Assembly: GCA_015068445.1 (NCBI GenBank) | Contig: SVKN01000001.1 | Span: forward strand, 62,001-126,000 | Direction: 5' to 3' | Length of the DNA: 64,000 nt | Source of the DNA: Oscillospiraceae bacterium | GTDB taxonomy: Bacteria; Bacillota; Clostridia; Oscillospirales; Butyricicoccaceae | In this document: positions 43,501 through 52,640 of the stretch, one piece after another | How the letters are laid out: every line of letters starts with the position of its first letter | How positions within the stretch are numbered: position 1 is the first letter of the stretch | Translations under genes and position numbers: made by a program | The notes under the pieces: generated by a model | Seen by the model: the letters and a program-made list of their open reading frames with translations, nothing else | Told to the model about the DNA's origin: nothing | Databases searched by the model: none

Positions 43501-45522
43501 TTATCTGTCTGCGTAATCGACGAAGCTGATGTCGAGATCGACGTTGCCGCTGATGCCGGGGACTCTGCCCTTGCTGGTGTACTGCCACATCTGGAAATCG
43601 TAGTAGAACGTGGGCACGTCGGTGTACTGGGCGTACCAGAAATCGTACCGGTTGACCTTGCTCAGATCGTATTTGAGGTAGCCGCAGTAGGTGTTGAAGT
43701 AGATCATGGGCGTGTAGCCGGCCTCCTCGATCATGGAGCAAAAGGCGTTGGCCGCGTCGCAGATAACGCTCGTGGGCGTGGAATAGGTGCGCTGGGTCTT
43801 GCCGCCCAGGAACTCCCAGTCGAAAACGACGGGATAGGTGACGTCATACCCCCTGATCTTGTCGAGGACGTACCGCGCCTCCTCCCTCGCCTCGCCGACA
43901 GAGGTGGCCTGGGAGAAGTAGTAGACGCCCACCTTGAGTCCGGCGTTCAGCGCGCCGCGGATGTTCTGCGTGAAGGTCTGGTCGTCGTACATGACGCCCG
44001 CCGACCCGTAGCCGCGGCCGCCGACACGGATCATGGCGAAGTCGACACCGGCGTTTCTGACCTTCTGCCAGTCGATGTCGCCCTGATGGTGAGAGACGTC
44101 GACGCCGGTCCAGGTCCGTTTCCCGCCGTACTGCTTGAAGCCGTTTTCCATGTAGAACTCGTCGTTGTCCAGCCGGTATCTGCGCACGGAGGACAGGATG
44201 CCCATGGTGTGGGAGCCGTAGGAAATGGAGCCGATCTGATCCTGCAGCTCGGTGTAGCTGAGGATGCGCCAGACGATGGCGCTGATCTCGGCGCGGGTCA
44301 GGAAACGATCGGGATAATAATACGACATACCGCCCTCCGGTGCGCCCTCCACGACGCCTGCCTGCCAAAGGGACAGGACGCTGTCGTGCGCTGTATCGGC
44401 AAAGGGCGATGCTGCGTCAGTTTTCTTGAGGCCCATGGCCGCGCAGGCCAGCCGGGCCAGCTCCAGCCGGGTGATGTTGACGTCGAGGCCGGGGCAGAAG
44501 CTCTCGGAGATGATGCTCTCATTGAGGGCCATGTCGAGGTATGGCTGGGCCCAGTGGCCCTCCGCGGCCTCCGTCTTGCCGGGCTCGAAGCCCGTGGCCA
44601 GCAGGATCAGCTTGAGCGCCTGTCCGTAAGTGACGGTGCCCGCGGGCGAAAAAGTCGTCGTTGAGGTGCCGTCGACGATCCCGCCGGCATAGAGCTGGCG
44701 GACGTAGCCCTGGTACCAAGCGCCCTCCCCCACATCGCCGAAGGGCAGCACAACGTCGGTGAACCATTTGGCCGTCAGGCGCGTGGGCTCGGTGATCGTA
44801 TCGCCGTCGCGGACGGGCTTGTTGCCGTAGGTGTACCAGCCGGCGAAGGTGTAGCCCTTGCGCGCGGGCTGGGGCAGGCGGCTGAGAAGCGCGTCGCCGA
44901 CGCGGAAGCAATAGATATCCGAGGGGGCCGTGCCGCCGTTGGCCGTCAGCACGGCGTATGTAAAGTCGGGCGAGTCATTGCCCGAATAATCGCTGTAGAG
45001 CAGCAGCTTCCCCTCCGCCAGCCTGCGGGCGGCAAGGCTCCTGTCCACGGTCTTGCCCGCGTGGCACCAGACGACGAAGGCGTCGAGGATCTGCAGCTCG
45101 TCGTATTTGTCCAGCCCGTCGATCATCATGGCGCTGAAGCGGTAGCCAGGGTCGCTCCAGCTGATGCCTGCGTTGTAGGTGAAGCTGACGAGGGCGTCGA
45201 AGACGTGCTGCTCGACGGTGATGTCGTGCTGCTGCAGGTAATCGTTGACCTTGTCCTCATACTCCGTGACGTTGTCGCGCAGCAGCTGCTCGGCCTCGGC
45301 TTCCGTGATGCCGTAAACGTACTGGCCGTTCTGAATGGGCGTGTTGTAGCCGACGCGCCAGGTGTCCTTGTCGAGCCAGGGGTTTTTGGTGAAGCCCTCG
45401 CGCTGCTTGAGGAACGTGAAGCCGTCCTCGCTGAGGCGGCGCGTACGGGGCGCGGCGGAGGCCGCGGGGATCATCGTGCAGAGCATCAGAAGCGCCGTAA
45501 GGGCGCACAGGATTCGTTTCAT
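43501..45522 (-). CDS. Exported double muramidase: GH24-like + SLH + GH25
   Basis: 673 residues. A signal peptide (1-23) is followed by a phage-lysozyme-like GH24 domain (about 28-180) with catalytic-type Glu42 in KQREGF, Asp51 and Thr61. About 212-255 is an InlB/Flg_new-type repeat (RKGYTFAGWYTYGNKPVRDG). About 259-430 contains two to three S-layer homology modules (VLPFGDVGEGAWYQGYVRQL, SPFADTAHDSVLSLWQAGVV) for binding wall polysaccharide. About 472-673 is a GH25 muramidase with TGVDVSHHQGDIDW and the D-x-E pair in VVFDWEF (Asp568, Glu570). ATG 45522 with AAGGAGAG upstream gives the signal peptide; the longer frame does not. It probably acts in wall turnover. Confidence 0.9.
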   Translation of the reverse strand: MKRILCALTALLMLCTMIPAASAAPRTRRLSEDGFTFLKQREGFTKNPWLDKDTWRVGYNTPIQNGQYVYGITEAEAEQLLRDNVTEYEDKVNDYLQQHDITVEQHVFDALVSFTYNAGISWSDPGYRFSAMMIDGLDKYDELQILDAFVVWCHAGKTVDRSLAARRLAEGKLLLYSDYSGNDSPDFTYAVLTANGGTAPSDIYCFRVGDALLSRLPQPARKGYTFAGWYTYGNKPVRDGDTITEPTRLTAKWFTDVVLPFGDVGEGAWYQGYVRQLYAGGIVDGTSTTTFSPAGTVTYGQALKLILLATGFEPGKTEAAEGHWAQPYLDMALNESIISESFCPGLDVNITRLELARLACAAMGLKKTDAASPFADTAHDSVLSLWQAGVVEGAPEGGMSYYYPDRFLTRAEISAIVWRILSYTELQDQIGSISYGSHTMGILSSVRRYRLDNDEFYMENGFKQYGGKRTWTGVDVSHHQGDIDWQKVRNAGVDFAMIRVGGRGYGSAGVMYDDQTFTQNIRGALNAGLKVGVYYFSQATSVGEAREEARYVLDKIRGYDVTYPVVFDWEFLGGKTQRTYSTPTSVICDAANAFCSMIEEAGYTPMIYFNTYCGYLKYDLSKVNRYDFWYAQYTDVPTFYYDFQMWQYTSKGRVPGISGNVDLDISFVDYADR

Positions 45523-45564
45523 GGGACTCTCCTTGGGTTCGGTGCGTGGGTTGCGTACGTCGAC

Positions 45565-45570
45565 ATTATA
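45565..45570 (-). promoter_or_regulatory. -10 element before the double-muramidase gene
   Basis: Minus-strand TATAAT about 43 bases before the ATG. No convincing -35 box is present at 16-18 bases, which may mean an activator or a different sigma factor. Confidence 0.35.
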
Positions 45571-45629
45571 CCACAGGAACCCCTGAAAGTCTTTTAAATC
45601 TTTCTGAAGACGACAGTCCAAATCATGCC

Positions 45630-45661
45630 AAAAGGCCCGCCGACTTGCGTCGGCGGGCCTT
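45630..45661 (-). terminator. Terminator of groES-groEL
   Basis: GGCCCGCCGAC pairs with GTCGGCGGGCC around a TTGC loop (11 perfect pairs), followed on the minus strand by TTTTGG, about 30 bases after the groEL stop. Confidence 0.85.
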
Positions 45662-45690
45662 GCTGATATCGGTATCGGAGGTTTTGCGGC

Positions 45691-47328
<1,638 letters not shown>

Positions 47329-47362
47329 TTACCTCCAAACTGTATAAGCGATGATGTTTTAA

Positions 47363-47689
<327 letters not shown>

Positions 47690-47716
47690 TTAGCACTCAT
47701 TTCTCCCGAGTGCTAA
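47690..47716. promoter_or_regulatory. CIRCE operator (HrcA-binding)
   Basis: TTAGCACTC, nine bases, GAGTGCTAA: a perfect match to the CIRCE consensus, 43 bases before the groES start and just downstream of its promoter. HrcA bound here represses the operon until heat stress. hrcA itself is not in the window. Confidence 0.97.
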
Positions 47717-47727
47717 CCACTGACAAT

Positions 47728-47756
47728 ATAATAGTCCATACGGCGCTGTTTTGCAA
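47728..47756 (-). promoter_or_regulatory. groES-groEL promoter
   Basis: Minus-strand TTGCAA (47751-47756), a 17-base spacer and TATTAT (47728-47733), placing the start at the edge of CIRCE. Confidence 0.75.
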
Positions 47757-47851
47757 GCCCCTTTTTGAAAAAAGATATGAATTTTTTGTGCTTTGTTTGT
47801 GGTTTTTAGACAAAGTGGATTTCACGCCTTGAAAAGTCTCTGCCAAAATGG

Positions 47852-47877
47852 AAAAACCCGCCTGAAACAGGCGGGTC
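47852..47877 (-). terminator. Terminator of the methyltransferase/lipid kinase operon
   Basis: CCCGCCTG pairs with CAGGCGGG around a three-base loop, followed on the minus strand by TTTTTCC, about 30 bases after the lipid kinase stop. Confidence 0.85.
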
Positions 47878-47905
47878 TGTCTTCCCTTTTTGACCGTGAT
47901 GCGCT

Positions 47906-48838
47906 TTACACGATCGTCTTTGCGCCCCGCGGCAGGACGAAGCGCAGGCGGCCGGGCTCCACGCGCATGCTGATGTGGCTGCTCTCGACGATCTCGCCGT
48001 CGATGTTGATGCACATGTCGGCGCCGTCTCTGGCGTAGACGCGGATCTCTCTGGCGGGGATATGGATGATCAGGTCCGGCAGCTCGCTGTATCGGCCATT
48101 TTTGTATTTCATCACGAGGCCAGCGGCCCTGCGCCGCGTGACCTTCTTCACCAGCAGGACCTCCAGGCGGCCGTCGTCCAGTTTGGAATCGGGCACGGGA
48201 CAGAAGCCGCCGCCGTAATAGCGGCCATTGCCCACGAAGATCAGCGTGTACTCGTCGTCGAAGGCTTTGCCGTCCACCTCCACGTGATAGGCGCGGCCGA
48301 TGCCGCGGATCACGGATTCCACGGCGGACAGCGCGTAGGGCACGATGCCGCCGCCCAGAAAGCGATATCGGTCCTTGCGCATGCTGACCTGCGCGTCAAG
48401 GCCCACCGAGAGGATGTTCAGCGAATCACCGCAGTCGGAGGCGATGACGTCCACGGGGATCGCCTCGCCCGTCAGCAGGCGGTCGAGGTCGAGGAAGGCA
48501 TCCTTGCCGCCCTCGAACATCTTGATATAGTCGTTGCCCGTGCCGATGGGATAGCTGGTAAAGGCGCAGCGGGAGGGGTCCTCCAGTGAGGCGACGCCGT
48601 TTGCCACCTCGCAGAGGGTGCCGTCGCCGCCGCAGGCGTAAAAGACCGGCTCCGCATCCGTGAGTCTCTCCGCCGTCCTTCTGACGATCTCGGCGGCGTG
48701 ACCGGGGTGAGAGGTCAGGTAGATGTCGTAGGGCAGGCCGAGCCTGCGGCAGGCAGCCTCCGCGTCGCGGACGACGGCGGCGCTCAGGTCCCGACGCCCG
48801 GCAGCGGGGTTGATGATGAAAATATGTCTCTTTTCCAT
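47906..48838 (-). CDS. Diacylglycerol kinase family lipid kinase (YegS/DgkB type)
   Basis: 310 residues. The nucleotide-binding part has IINPAAGRRD (residues 8-17) and the diagnostic ACGGDGTLCEVANGV (about residue 68), then SYPIGTGNDYIKMF. The C-terminal half is the beta-sandwich with VLLVKKVTRRRAAGLVMK. Such enzymes phosphorylate diacylglycerol (or related lipids) so that it returns to phospholipid synthesis. It lies five bases after the RNA methyltransferase gene; the two form one unit. Confidence 0.9.
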   Translation of the reverse strand: MEKRHIFIINPAAGRRDLSAAVVRDAEAACRRLGLPYDIYLTSHPGHAAEIVRRTAERLTDAEPVFYACGGDGTLCEVANGVASLEDPSRCAFTSYPIGTGNDYIKMFEGGKDAFLDLDRLLTGEAIPVDVIASDCGDSLNILSVGLDAQVSMRKDRYRFLGGGIVPYALSAVESVIRGIGRAYHVEVDGKAFDDEYTLIFVGNGRYYGGGFCPVPDSKLDDGRLEVLLVKKVTRRRAAGLVMKYKNGRYSELPDLIIHIPAREIRVYARDGADMCINIDGEIVESSHISMRVEPGRLRFVLPRGAKTIV

Positions 48839-48843
48839 GGGGT

Positions 48844-49968
48844 TTATCTTCCAGACGATTTGAAATACATATAGAGGTCGCAGCGGATCATGCCGTTGTA
48901 CAGCTTGCGCTTTTTGTCCGCCTTGCGGCCGAAGCAGGTCTCGAACTGCGGGTCGGAGGTGATGATGTACTTTTTGAGCCCCTCCAGCTTTGCCGTGCGC
49001 TTGCCGAGGCCGCGGTAGAGACCTCTCGCCTGCTCCACGTCAAGCATACGCTGTCCGTAGGGCGGGTTGGTGATGAGAGTGGCGCGCTCCGCGGGGTACT
49101 CCAGCTTCAGCGCGTCGCCCCGGCGGACCTCGATGCAGTCGCCGACGCCGGCGCGGCGGGCGTTCTCCTTCGTGATGGCCACGCACTCCGGGTCGATGTC
49201 CACGGCGACGATGGGCAGCTTTTCGCGGCGCTCCCCTTCCCTGTACTCCTCCCGGAGGTCGTCGAAGACGCGGACGTCGTAAAAGCCCCACTGCTCGCAG
49301 TCGAAGCTGCGGCGGATGCCGGGCATGATGTTCAGCGACGCCATGGCGGCCTCGATGGCGATGGTGCCGCTGCCGCAGAAGGGATCGATGAAGTCCTCGC
49401 GTCCGCGATAGCGGGCCAGCTTGACCATGGAGGCGGCCAGCGTCTCGCGGATGGTGGCGATGTTGCTCTGCTGCTTGTAGCCGCGCTTATAAAGCGGCTC
49501 GCCGGAGGTGTCGAGGAAGATCTCGGCGCGGTCGCGGTTCAGGGCGAATTGGATCTGGTACCGGTCGCCGCTCTCCTCCAGCCACTGGACGCCGTGATGC
49601 TCCTTGAGGCGCTCCACCACGGCCTTCTTGACGATGGACTGGCAGGCGGGGACGCTGTGGAGCTGGGACTCCAGGCTGTAGCCCTTGACGGGGAACGCGT
49701 CGTCCCGGCCGATCAGGTCCTCCCAGGCGATGGCGCGGACGCCCTGGAACAGCTCCTCGAAGGTGCGGGCCTCGAAGGAGGCCAGGCGTAGCAGCACGCG
49801 CTCGCCGCAGCGCAGCAGGATATTGGCGCGGGCGCATTCCGCCATGTCGCCCACAAAGACGACGCGGCCGTTTTCCGTCTCCACGTCGCCGAAGCCGTGA
49901 TACCGCAGCTCATCTGCCGCCAGGCTCTCGGTGCCCATGAGGCATGGCACGACAAAATCGTATTTCAT
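48844..49968 (-). CDS. THUMP-domain class I RNA methyltransferase (RlmL/YpsC-like)
   Basis: 374 residues. An N-terminal ferredoxin-like/THUMP RNA-binding region (about 1-155) begins YDFVVPCLMGTESLAADELR. The SAM-dependent methyltransferase core has FIDPFCGSGTIAIEAAMASL (about residue 190) and the N6-methyl-type active-site motif LITNPPYGQRML (about residue 296). By family it methylates a guanine N2 of 23S rRNA (RlmL N-terminal-like activity). The promoter is at 50007-50035. Confidence 0.9.
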   Translation of the reverse strand: MKYDFVVPCLMGTESLAADELRYHGFGDVETENGRVVFVGDMAECARANILLRCGERVLLRLASFEARTFEELFQGVRAIAWEDLIGRDDAFPVKGYSLESQLHSVPACQSIVKKAVVERLKEHHGVQWLEESGDRYQIQFALNRDRAEIFLDTSGEPLYKRGYKQQSNIATIRETLAASMVKLARYRGREDFIDPFCGSGTIAIEAAMASLNIMPGIRRSFDCEQWGFYDVRVFDDLREEYREGERREKLPIVAVDIDPECVAITKENARRAGVGDCIEVRRGDALKLEYPAERATLITNPPYGQRMLDVEQARGLYRGLGKRTAKLEGLKKYIITSDPQFETCFGRKADKKRKLYNGMIRCDLYMYFKSSGR

Positions 49969-50006
49969 TGGCTCCCTCCGTTCACTGTCCCAAGGATAAC
50001 ACGTTC

Positions 50007-50035
50007 ATTATCCATCATTCCGGCGCGTTTTTCAA
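50007..50035 (-). promoter_or_regulatory. Predicted promoter of the RNA methyltransferase/lipid kinase operon
   Basis: Minus-strand TTGAAA (50030-50035), a 17-base spacer and GATAAT (50007-50012), about 32 bases before the first base of the ATG. Confidence 0.55.
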
Positions 50036-50101
50036 CATAAAAGTGCAAATTGGTTCAAAATATGTCTTGACTTTATCGTGATAATGTGATAGCATGATGA
50101 A

Positions 50102-50173
50102 GGTATTTCATACCGAACTTCTCTCTCCAATTACTACACACACTCAGAAAGCTCCGCTTCGGCGGGGCTTTTT
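50102..50173 (+). ncRNA. Candidate short RNA ending in a UUCG-capped terminator
   Basis: A plus-strand promoter (TTGACT 50067-50072, 17 bases, TAGCAT 50090-50095) is followed after about 45 bases by a long hairpin. GCTCCGC pairs with GCGGGGC under a TTCG loop (50151-50168); AAA/TTT and CACTCA/TGAGTG extend it to 50141-50178, and the TTTTT tract (50169-50173) lies in its 3' arm. No ribosome site or conserved coding frame is seen. It would be a transcript of about 70 bases between two convergent-facing gene ends. Function unknown. Confidence 0.45.
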
Positions 50174-50183
50174 GAGTGTAAGG

Positions 50184-50220
50184 AAACAAAGAAAGCCCGG
50201 AGGGCGATCGTCCTCCGGGC
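50184..50220 (-). terminator. Terminator of hpf
   Basis: GCCCGGAGG pairs with CCTCCGGGC around an eight-base loop (50195-50220), followed on the minus strand by TTTCTTTGTTT, 15 bases after the hpf stop. Confidence 0.8.
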
Positions 50221-50234
50221 GGGATTTGCGAAAG

Positions 50235-50768
50235 TTATTTGGCCTTCAGCAGACCGTAGCCGCCGTCCTTTCTCTTGTAGACGACGCAATAGGCGTTCTT
50301 TTCTTCGCTGTTGATGAAGAAGAAGAACTCGTGGGACAGCAGGTTCATCTGCATGATGGCGTCCTCGACGGTCATGGGCTTGACCTCGAGCTCCTTGACG
50401 CGGACGACGTCGAACTCCTCGTCAGGAACGTCCTCCACGACGTCGGCGATGGGCGAGGCCTTGGCGAAGGAATCGACGCGCATGCGCTTGCTCAGGCGGG
50501 TCTTGTTCTTCTGGATCTGGCGGTCGATGGAACTGACGGCGCCGTCGACGGAAGCGTACATATCGTTGGTGCAGGTCTCGGCGCGGAAGTAGAAGCTCTT
50601 GTAGGTCAGCGTGATCTCCACGTTGTGCATGCCGCGCTGGATGGAATAGGTAACGGTGCCGTCGGCTTCTTCATTGAAGTAACGGTCCAGTTTCTTGCAT
50701 TTCTTTTCGGTGTAGGCCTTGAGGTCGTCCGAAATGGTGACTTTTCTTTCGATGAACTTGATATTCAT
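50235..50768 (-). CDS. hpf: Ribosome hibernation-promoting factor, long form
   Basis: 177 residues, the long type that dimerises ribosomes into 100S particles in stationary phase. The N-terminal domain (about 1-105) binds the decoding centre (MNIKFIERKVTISDDLKAYT, KLDRYF, IQRGMHNVEITL). After a linker comes the C-terminal dimerisation domain (about 120-177: KPMTVEDAIMQMNLLSHEFF and VVYKRKDGGYGLLK). GGAG is seven bases before the ATG. A 28-codon frame overlaps the start codon, and a structured RNA candidate lies upstream on the other strand. Confidence 0.97.
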   Translation of the reverse strand: MNIKFIERKVTISDDLKAYTEKKCKKLDRYFNEEADGTVTYSIQRGMHNVEITLTYKSFYFRAETCTNDMYASVDGAVSSIDRQIQKNKTRLSKRMRVDSFAKASPIADVVEDVPDEEFDVVRVKELEVKPMTVEDAIMQMNLLSHEFFFFINSEEKNAYCVVYKRKDGGYGLLKAK

Positions 50769-50851
50769 GCTTCTTCTCCTTTTCTGAGGGATCTTTGTGT
50801 TTGTCCTGCACAGGTCCTGCCGCAGCGAGCCGGCCGGGTCCAGACATCCAT
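50765..50851 (-). CDS. Possible 28-codon leader peptide overlapping the hpf start
   Basis: ATG 50851 has GGGAGGAG six bases upstream, a better ribosome site than that of hpf itself. The frame reads MDVWTRPARCGRTCAGQTQR and eight more residues, and its TGA overlaps the hpf ATG (ATGA). Five arginines and two cysteines stand out. It could couple hpf translation to an upstream event. It is short, and no homologue is known to me, so it may be chance. Confidence 0.35.
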   Translation of the reverse strand: MDVWTRPARCGRTCAGQTQRSLRKGEEA

Positions 50852-50902
50852 AAGGAACTCCTCCCGTCTATTTGTTTTCGACACGTTTCCCGGAGGGAAC
50901 GT

Positions 50903-51053
50903 GATAAGATGATCGTGTTCTCCGGAACACAGCGCAGGCGTCAAAGACGCTTCGGCGTCTGCGGTGCGCTCCGGAAAAGCGCCGGGCCGCGCCGTTCATA
51001 TCTTTATCCCCACAACCCCATTTTTGCCGCTCCGCGAGGGGCGGCCCTTTTTT
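50903..51053 (+). ncRNA. Candidate structured RNA with its own terminator, divergent from hpf
   Basis: About 150 bases fold with many pairs. A closing helix joins GATAAGAT (50903-50910) and ATCTTTATC (51000-51008), with one bulge. Inside are hairpin GTGTTC-TCCG-GAACAC (50915-50930) and a longer stem, AGCGCA with TGCGCT (50931-50936/50965-50970) plus AGACGC-TTCG-GCGTCT (50945-50960). The 3' end is a terminator: GCCGCTCC-GCGA-GGGGCGGC, CC and six T (51026-51053). GACGC can pair with a GCGTC on either side. The promoter is not clear. The raiA RNA motif is known near hpf/raiA genes; identity is not proven here. This accounts for most of the 337-base gap. Confidence 0.5.
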
Positions 51054-51067
51054 ATGGAGCCGGGATG

Positions 51068-51100
51068 AAAAAAAAGCGCAGTCTCCTTGTGGGACTGCGC
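51068..51100 (-). terminator. Terminator of the yabR-like gene
   Basis: Minus-strand GCGCAGTC pairs with GACTGCGC around a nine-base loop and is followed by eight T; it lies right after the S1-domain gene stop. Confidence 0.9.
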
Positions 51101-51105
51101 CATGG

Positions 51106-51573
51106 TTATCTTCTTCTGCGGGCGCCGGAACGCCTGTCCTTCTGCATGCGCAGATCGGACATTTTCGATTCGCTGCGCTGCATGAAAGCGCGCAGCTTAT
51201 CCTCGAACTGGCTGTCGGCGGTGGGCTCCTGAACGGGGCCTTCCGCTGCGGCCGTGACGGGCGCAGCCCCGGACCTTGTGTGATCACGGCCGGACGGGGC
51301 GGCATTGCGCACGGTGGGCGCGCCGGATTTCTCGGGCGGCGGGAGGGCCTTCTTGATGGAGAGGTTGATGCGTCCGTTCTGGTCGATGGCGATGAGCTTG
51401 ACCTTGACGACGTCCCCTTCCTTCAGATGCTTGTGAATATCGTCCACGTATGTGTTGGCGATCTCGGAGATATGGACCATACCGGACTTGCCGGGCGCCA
51501 GCTGAACGAAAGCGCCGAAGCCGGTGATGCCTGTGACCTTACCCTCGTAAATGTTCCCTACCGTCAGATCCAT
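51106..51573 (-). CDS. S1 RNA-binding domain protein (YabR-like)
   Basis: 155 residues. Residues 1-73 form one S1 OB-fold: VGNIYEGKVTGITGFGAFVQ, GKSGMVHISEIANTYVDD, GDVVKVKLIAIDQNGRINLS. The rest is a low-complexity basic tail, with KMSDLRMQKDRRSGARRRR at the end. Its place after divIC is that of yabR in Bacillus. It probably binds RNA or ribosomes; exact role unknown. Confidence 0.9.
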   Translation of the reverse strand: MDLTVGNIYEGKVTGITGFGAFVQLAPGKSGMVHISEIANTYVDDIHKHLKEGDVVKVKLIAIDQNGRINLSIKKALPPPEKSGAPTVRNAAPSGRDHTRSGAAPVTAAAEGPVQEPTADSQFEDKLRAFMQRSESKMSDLRMQKDRRSGARRRR

Positions 51574-51606
51574 CTTGCTGCTGCCTGCCCCCTGAAATAA
51601 AAGTGC

Positions 51607-51891
51607 CTATTTGCCGGAGATATCGACGAAGACACGCTGACCGGGCATGATGTAGCCCAGACGCTCGCGGGCGATCTGAGCGATGTATTCGGTCTCGTCT
51701 CCGCCCTTCAGAACGTCGCTGATCTCGCTGTTTTCCAGCTTCTGCGCATCGATCTGCTGCTGAAGCTCGGCCATCTCATTCTGCTTGCTGCGGATCTGCA
51801 TCTGCAGAGAGACGATGGTGAAGGCCGCATAAATCGAAAAAGCGATCAGAAACAGCTTGGCCGCCGCGCTGACCTTCTTCGTTTTTTTCAA
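51607..51891 (-). CDS. divIC: Septum formation initiator family protein (DivIC/FtsB-like)
   Basis: 94 residues: a basic N-terminus (MKKTKKVSAAAK), one transmembrane helix (about 12-30), a coiled coil (about 32-65, LQMQIRSKQNEMAELQQQID) and a short beta-like end (ARERLGYIMPGQRVFVDISG). It joins FtsL and DivIB in the divisome. The TTG start at 51891 follows AGGTGAGG. It has its own promoter (51930-51958), whose -35 box overlaps the end of yabQ. Confidence 0.9.
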   Translation of the reverse strand: MKKTKKVSAAAKLFLIAFSIYAAFTIVSLQMQIRSKQNEMAELQQQIDAQKLENSEISDVLKGGDETEYIAQIARERLGYIMPGQRVFVDISGK

Positions 51892-51929
51892 TGGACCTCA
51901 CCTGCCGATCGCGATATTTTTACGTCTTT

Positions 51930-51958
51930 ATTCTATTCCCTTTTCATGCAAAAGTCAA
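51930..51958 (-). promoter_or_regulatory. Predicted vegetative promoter of divIC
   Basis: Minus-strand TTGACT (51953-51958, overlapping the yabQ stop), a 17-base spacer and TAGAAT (51930-51935). It would let divIC-yabR be expressed without yabP-yabQ. Confidence 0.65.
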
Positions 51959-52356
51959 TCCCTGTGAGACGATCTTCTCCCCCTGAGCGGGGCAAAAATG
52001 CAGGTGAACGAATCCCGGATGCGCGCGATCATTTTCCGCATGACGGCGACGCCCTTCGTCAGCAGCGACAGGCAAAAACGCACGGCGTCGGACAGGCCGC
52101 AGAAGTACAGTACCATGCCCAGCACCACGCCGCCGGGCAGGTACCAGCGCACGACGCCTCCGGCCTTCGTGTGGACCAGCACGAGGAAGCCGACGAGGAA
52201 TACGAGGCAGTACAGCACGTCGCACACCCCGCGCAGCTTCTTTTTTCCGGCCATCAGCGGGACGAAGGAGAACACGTCGTACACCACGCCCATGCACAAA
52301 CCCAGCACGGCGGCGTAGAGAAAGGCGCGGCTCTGGTCGGCAACAACGATCTCCAT
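51955..52356 (-). CDS. yabQ: Spore cortex biosynthesis protein YabQ
   Basis: 133 residues with four hydrophobic segments (AFLYAAVLGLCMGVVYDVFS at the start, GVCDVLYCLVFLVGFLVLVH in the middle). The pattern and the place between yabP and divIC identify it. In Bacillus YabQ sits in the outer forespore membrane and is needed for cortex formation. It follows yabP by two bases. Confidence 0.9.
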   Translation of the reverse strand: MEIVVADQSRAFLYAAVLGLCMGVVYDVFSFVPLMAGKKKLRGVCDVLYCLVFLVGFLVLVHTKAGGVVRWYLPGGVVLGMVLYFCGLSDAVRFCLSLLTKGVAVMRKMIARIRDSFTCIFAPLRGRRSSHRD

Positions 52357-52358
52357 GG

Positions 52359-52634
52359 CTAAAACAGCTTGGACCAGAAGCCGCTTTTCTGCCTCTTGTC
52401 CCCCACGTATTCCAGTCCGTCCACCCTCCCGGTGATGATCAGGTCGCCGGCGTCGAGGCTCAGGCGCTCCACGTGCAACTCGTCGCCGGTGACGAGGAGC
52501 ATGCCCTCGGCCGTCTCGGCGCTGATCTCCCGCTCGTCAAAGCTCAGCACGTCGCTGACGCCCGTCAGGCTCAGCCGCTGCCGCCCCTCCAGAATGACGC
52601 TGCCGTCCGTTTTCCGCAGTTCCTCCGTGGCCAT
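52359..52634 (-). CDS. yabP: Sporulation protein YabP
   Basis: 91 residues. The YabP/YqfC-like beta-rich domain has RQRLSLTGVSDVLSFDEREI and LLVTGDELHVERLSLDAGDL, then ITGRVDGLEYV. In Bacillus it is made in the mother cell under sigma-E with yabQ. The upstream 50 bases hold a terminator-like hairpin containing its ribosome site and a sigma-E-like promoter. Confidence 0.92.
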   Translation of the reverse strand: MATEELRKTDGSVILEGRQRLSLTGVSDVLSFDEREISAETAEGMLLVTGDELHVERLSLDAGDLIITGRVDGLEYVGDKRQKSGFWSKLF

Positions 52635-52640
52635 AGAAAA

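Noticed and set aside
50094-50912. 272-codon plus-strand frame from 50094 across hpf
   Set aside because: It passes through two hairpins and lies opposite hpf; composition is that of a shadow frame.
50903-51053. 6S RNA, SRP RNA or tmRNA identity for the structured RNA
   Set aside because: No long bulged rod of 6S type, no SRP GGAAG apical motif, no tRNA-like ends. Left as an unassigned candidate.
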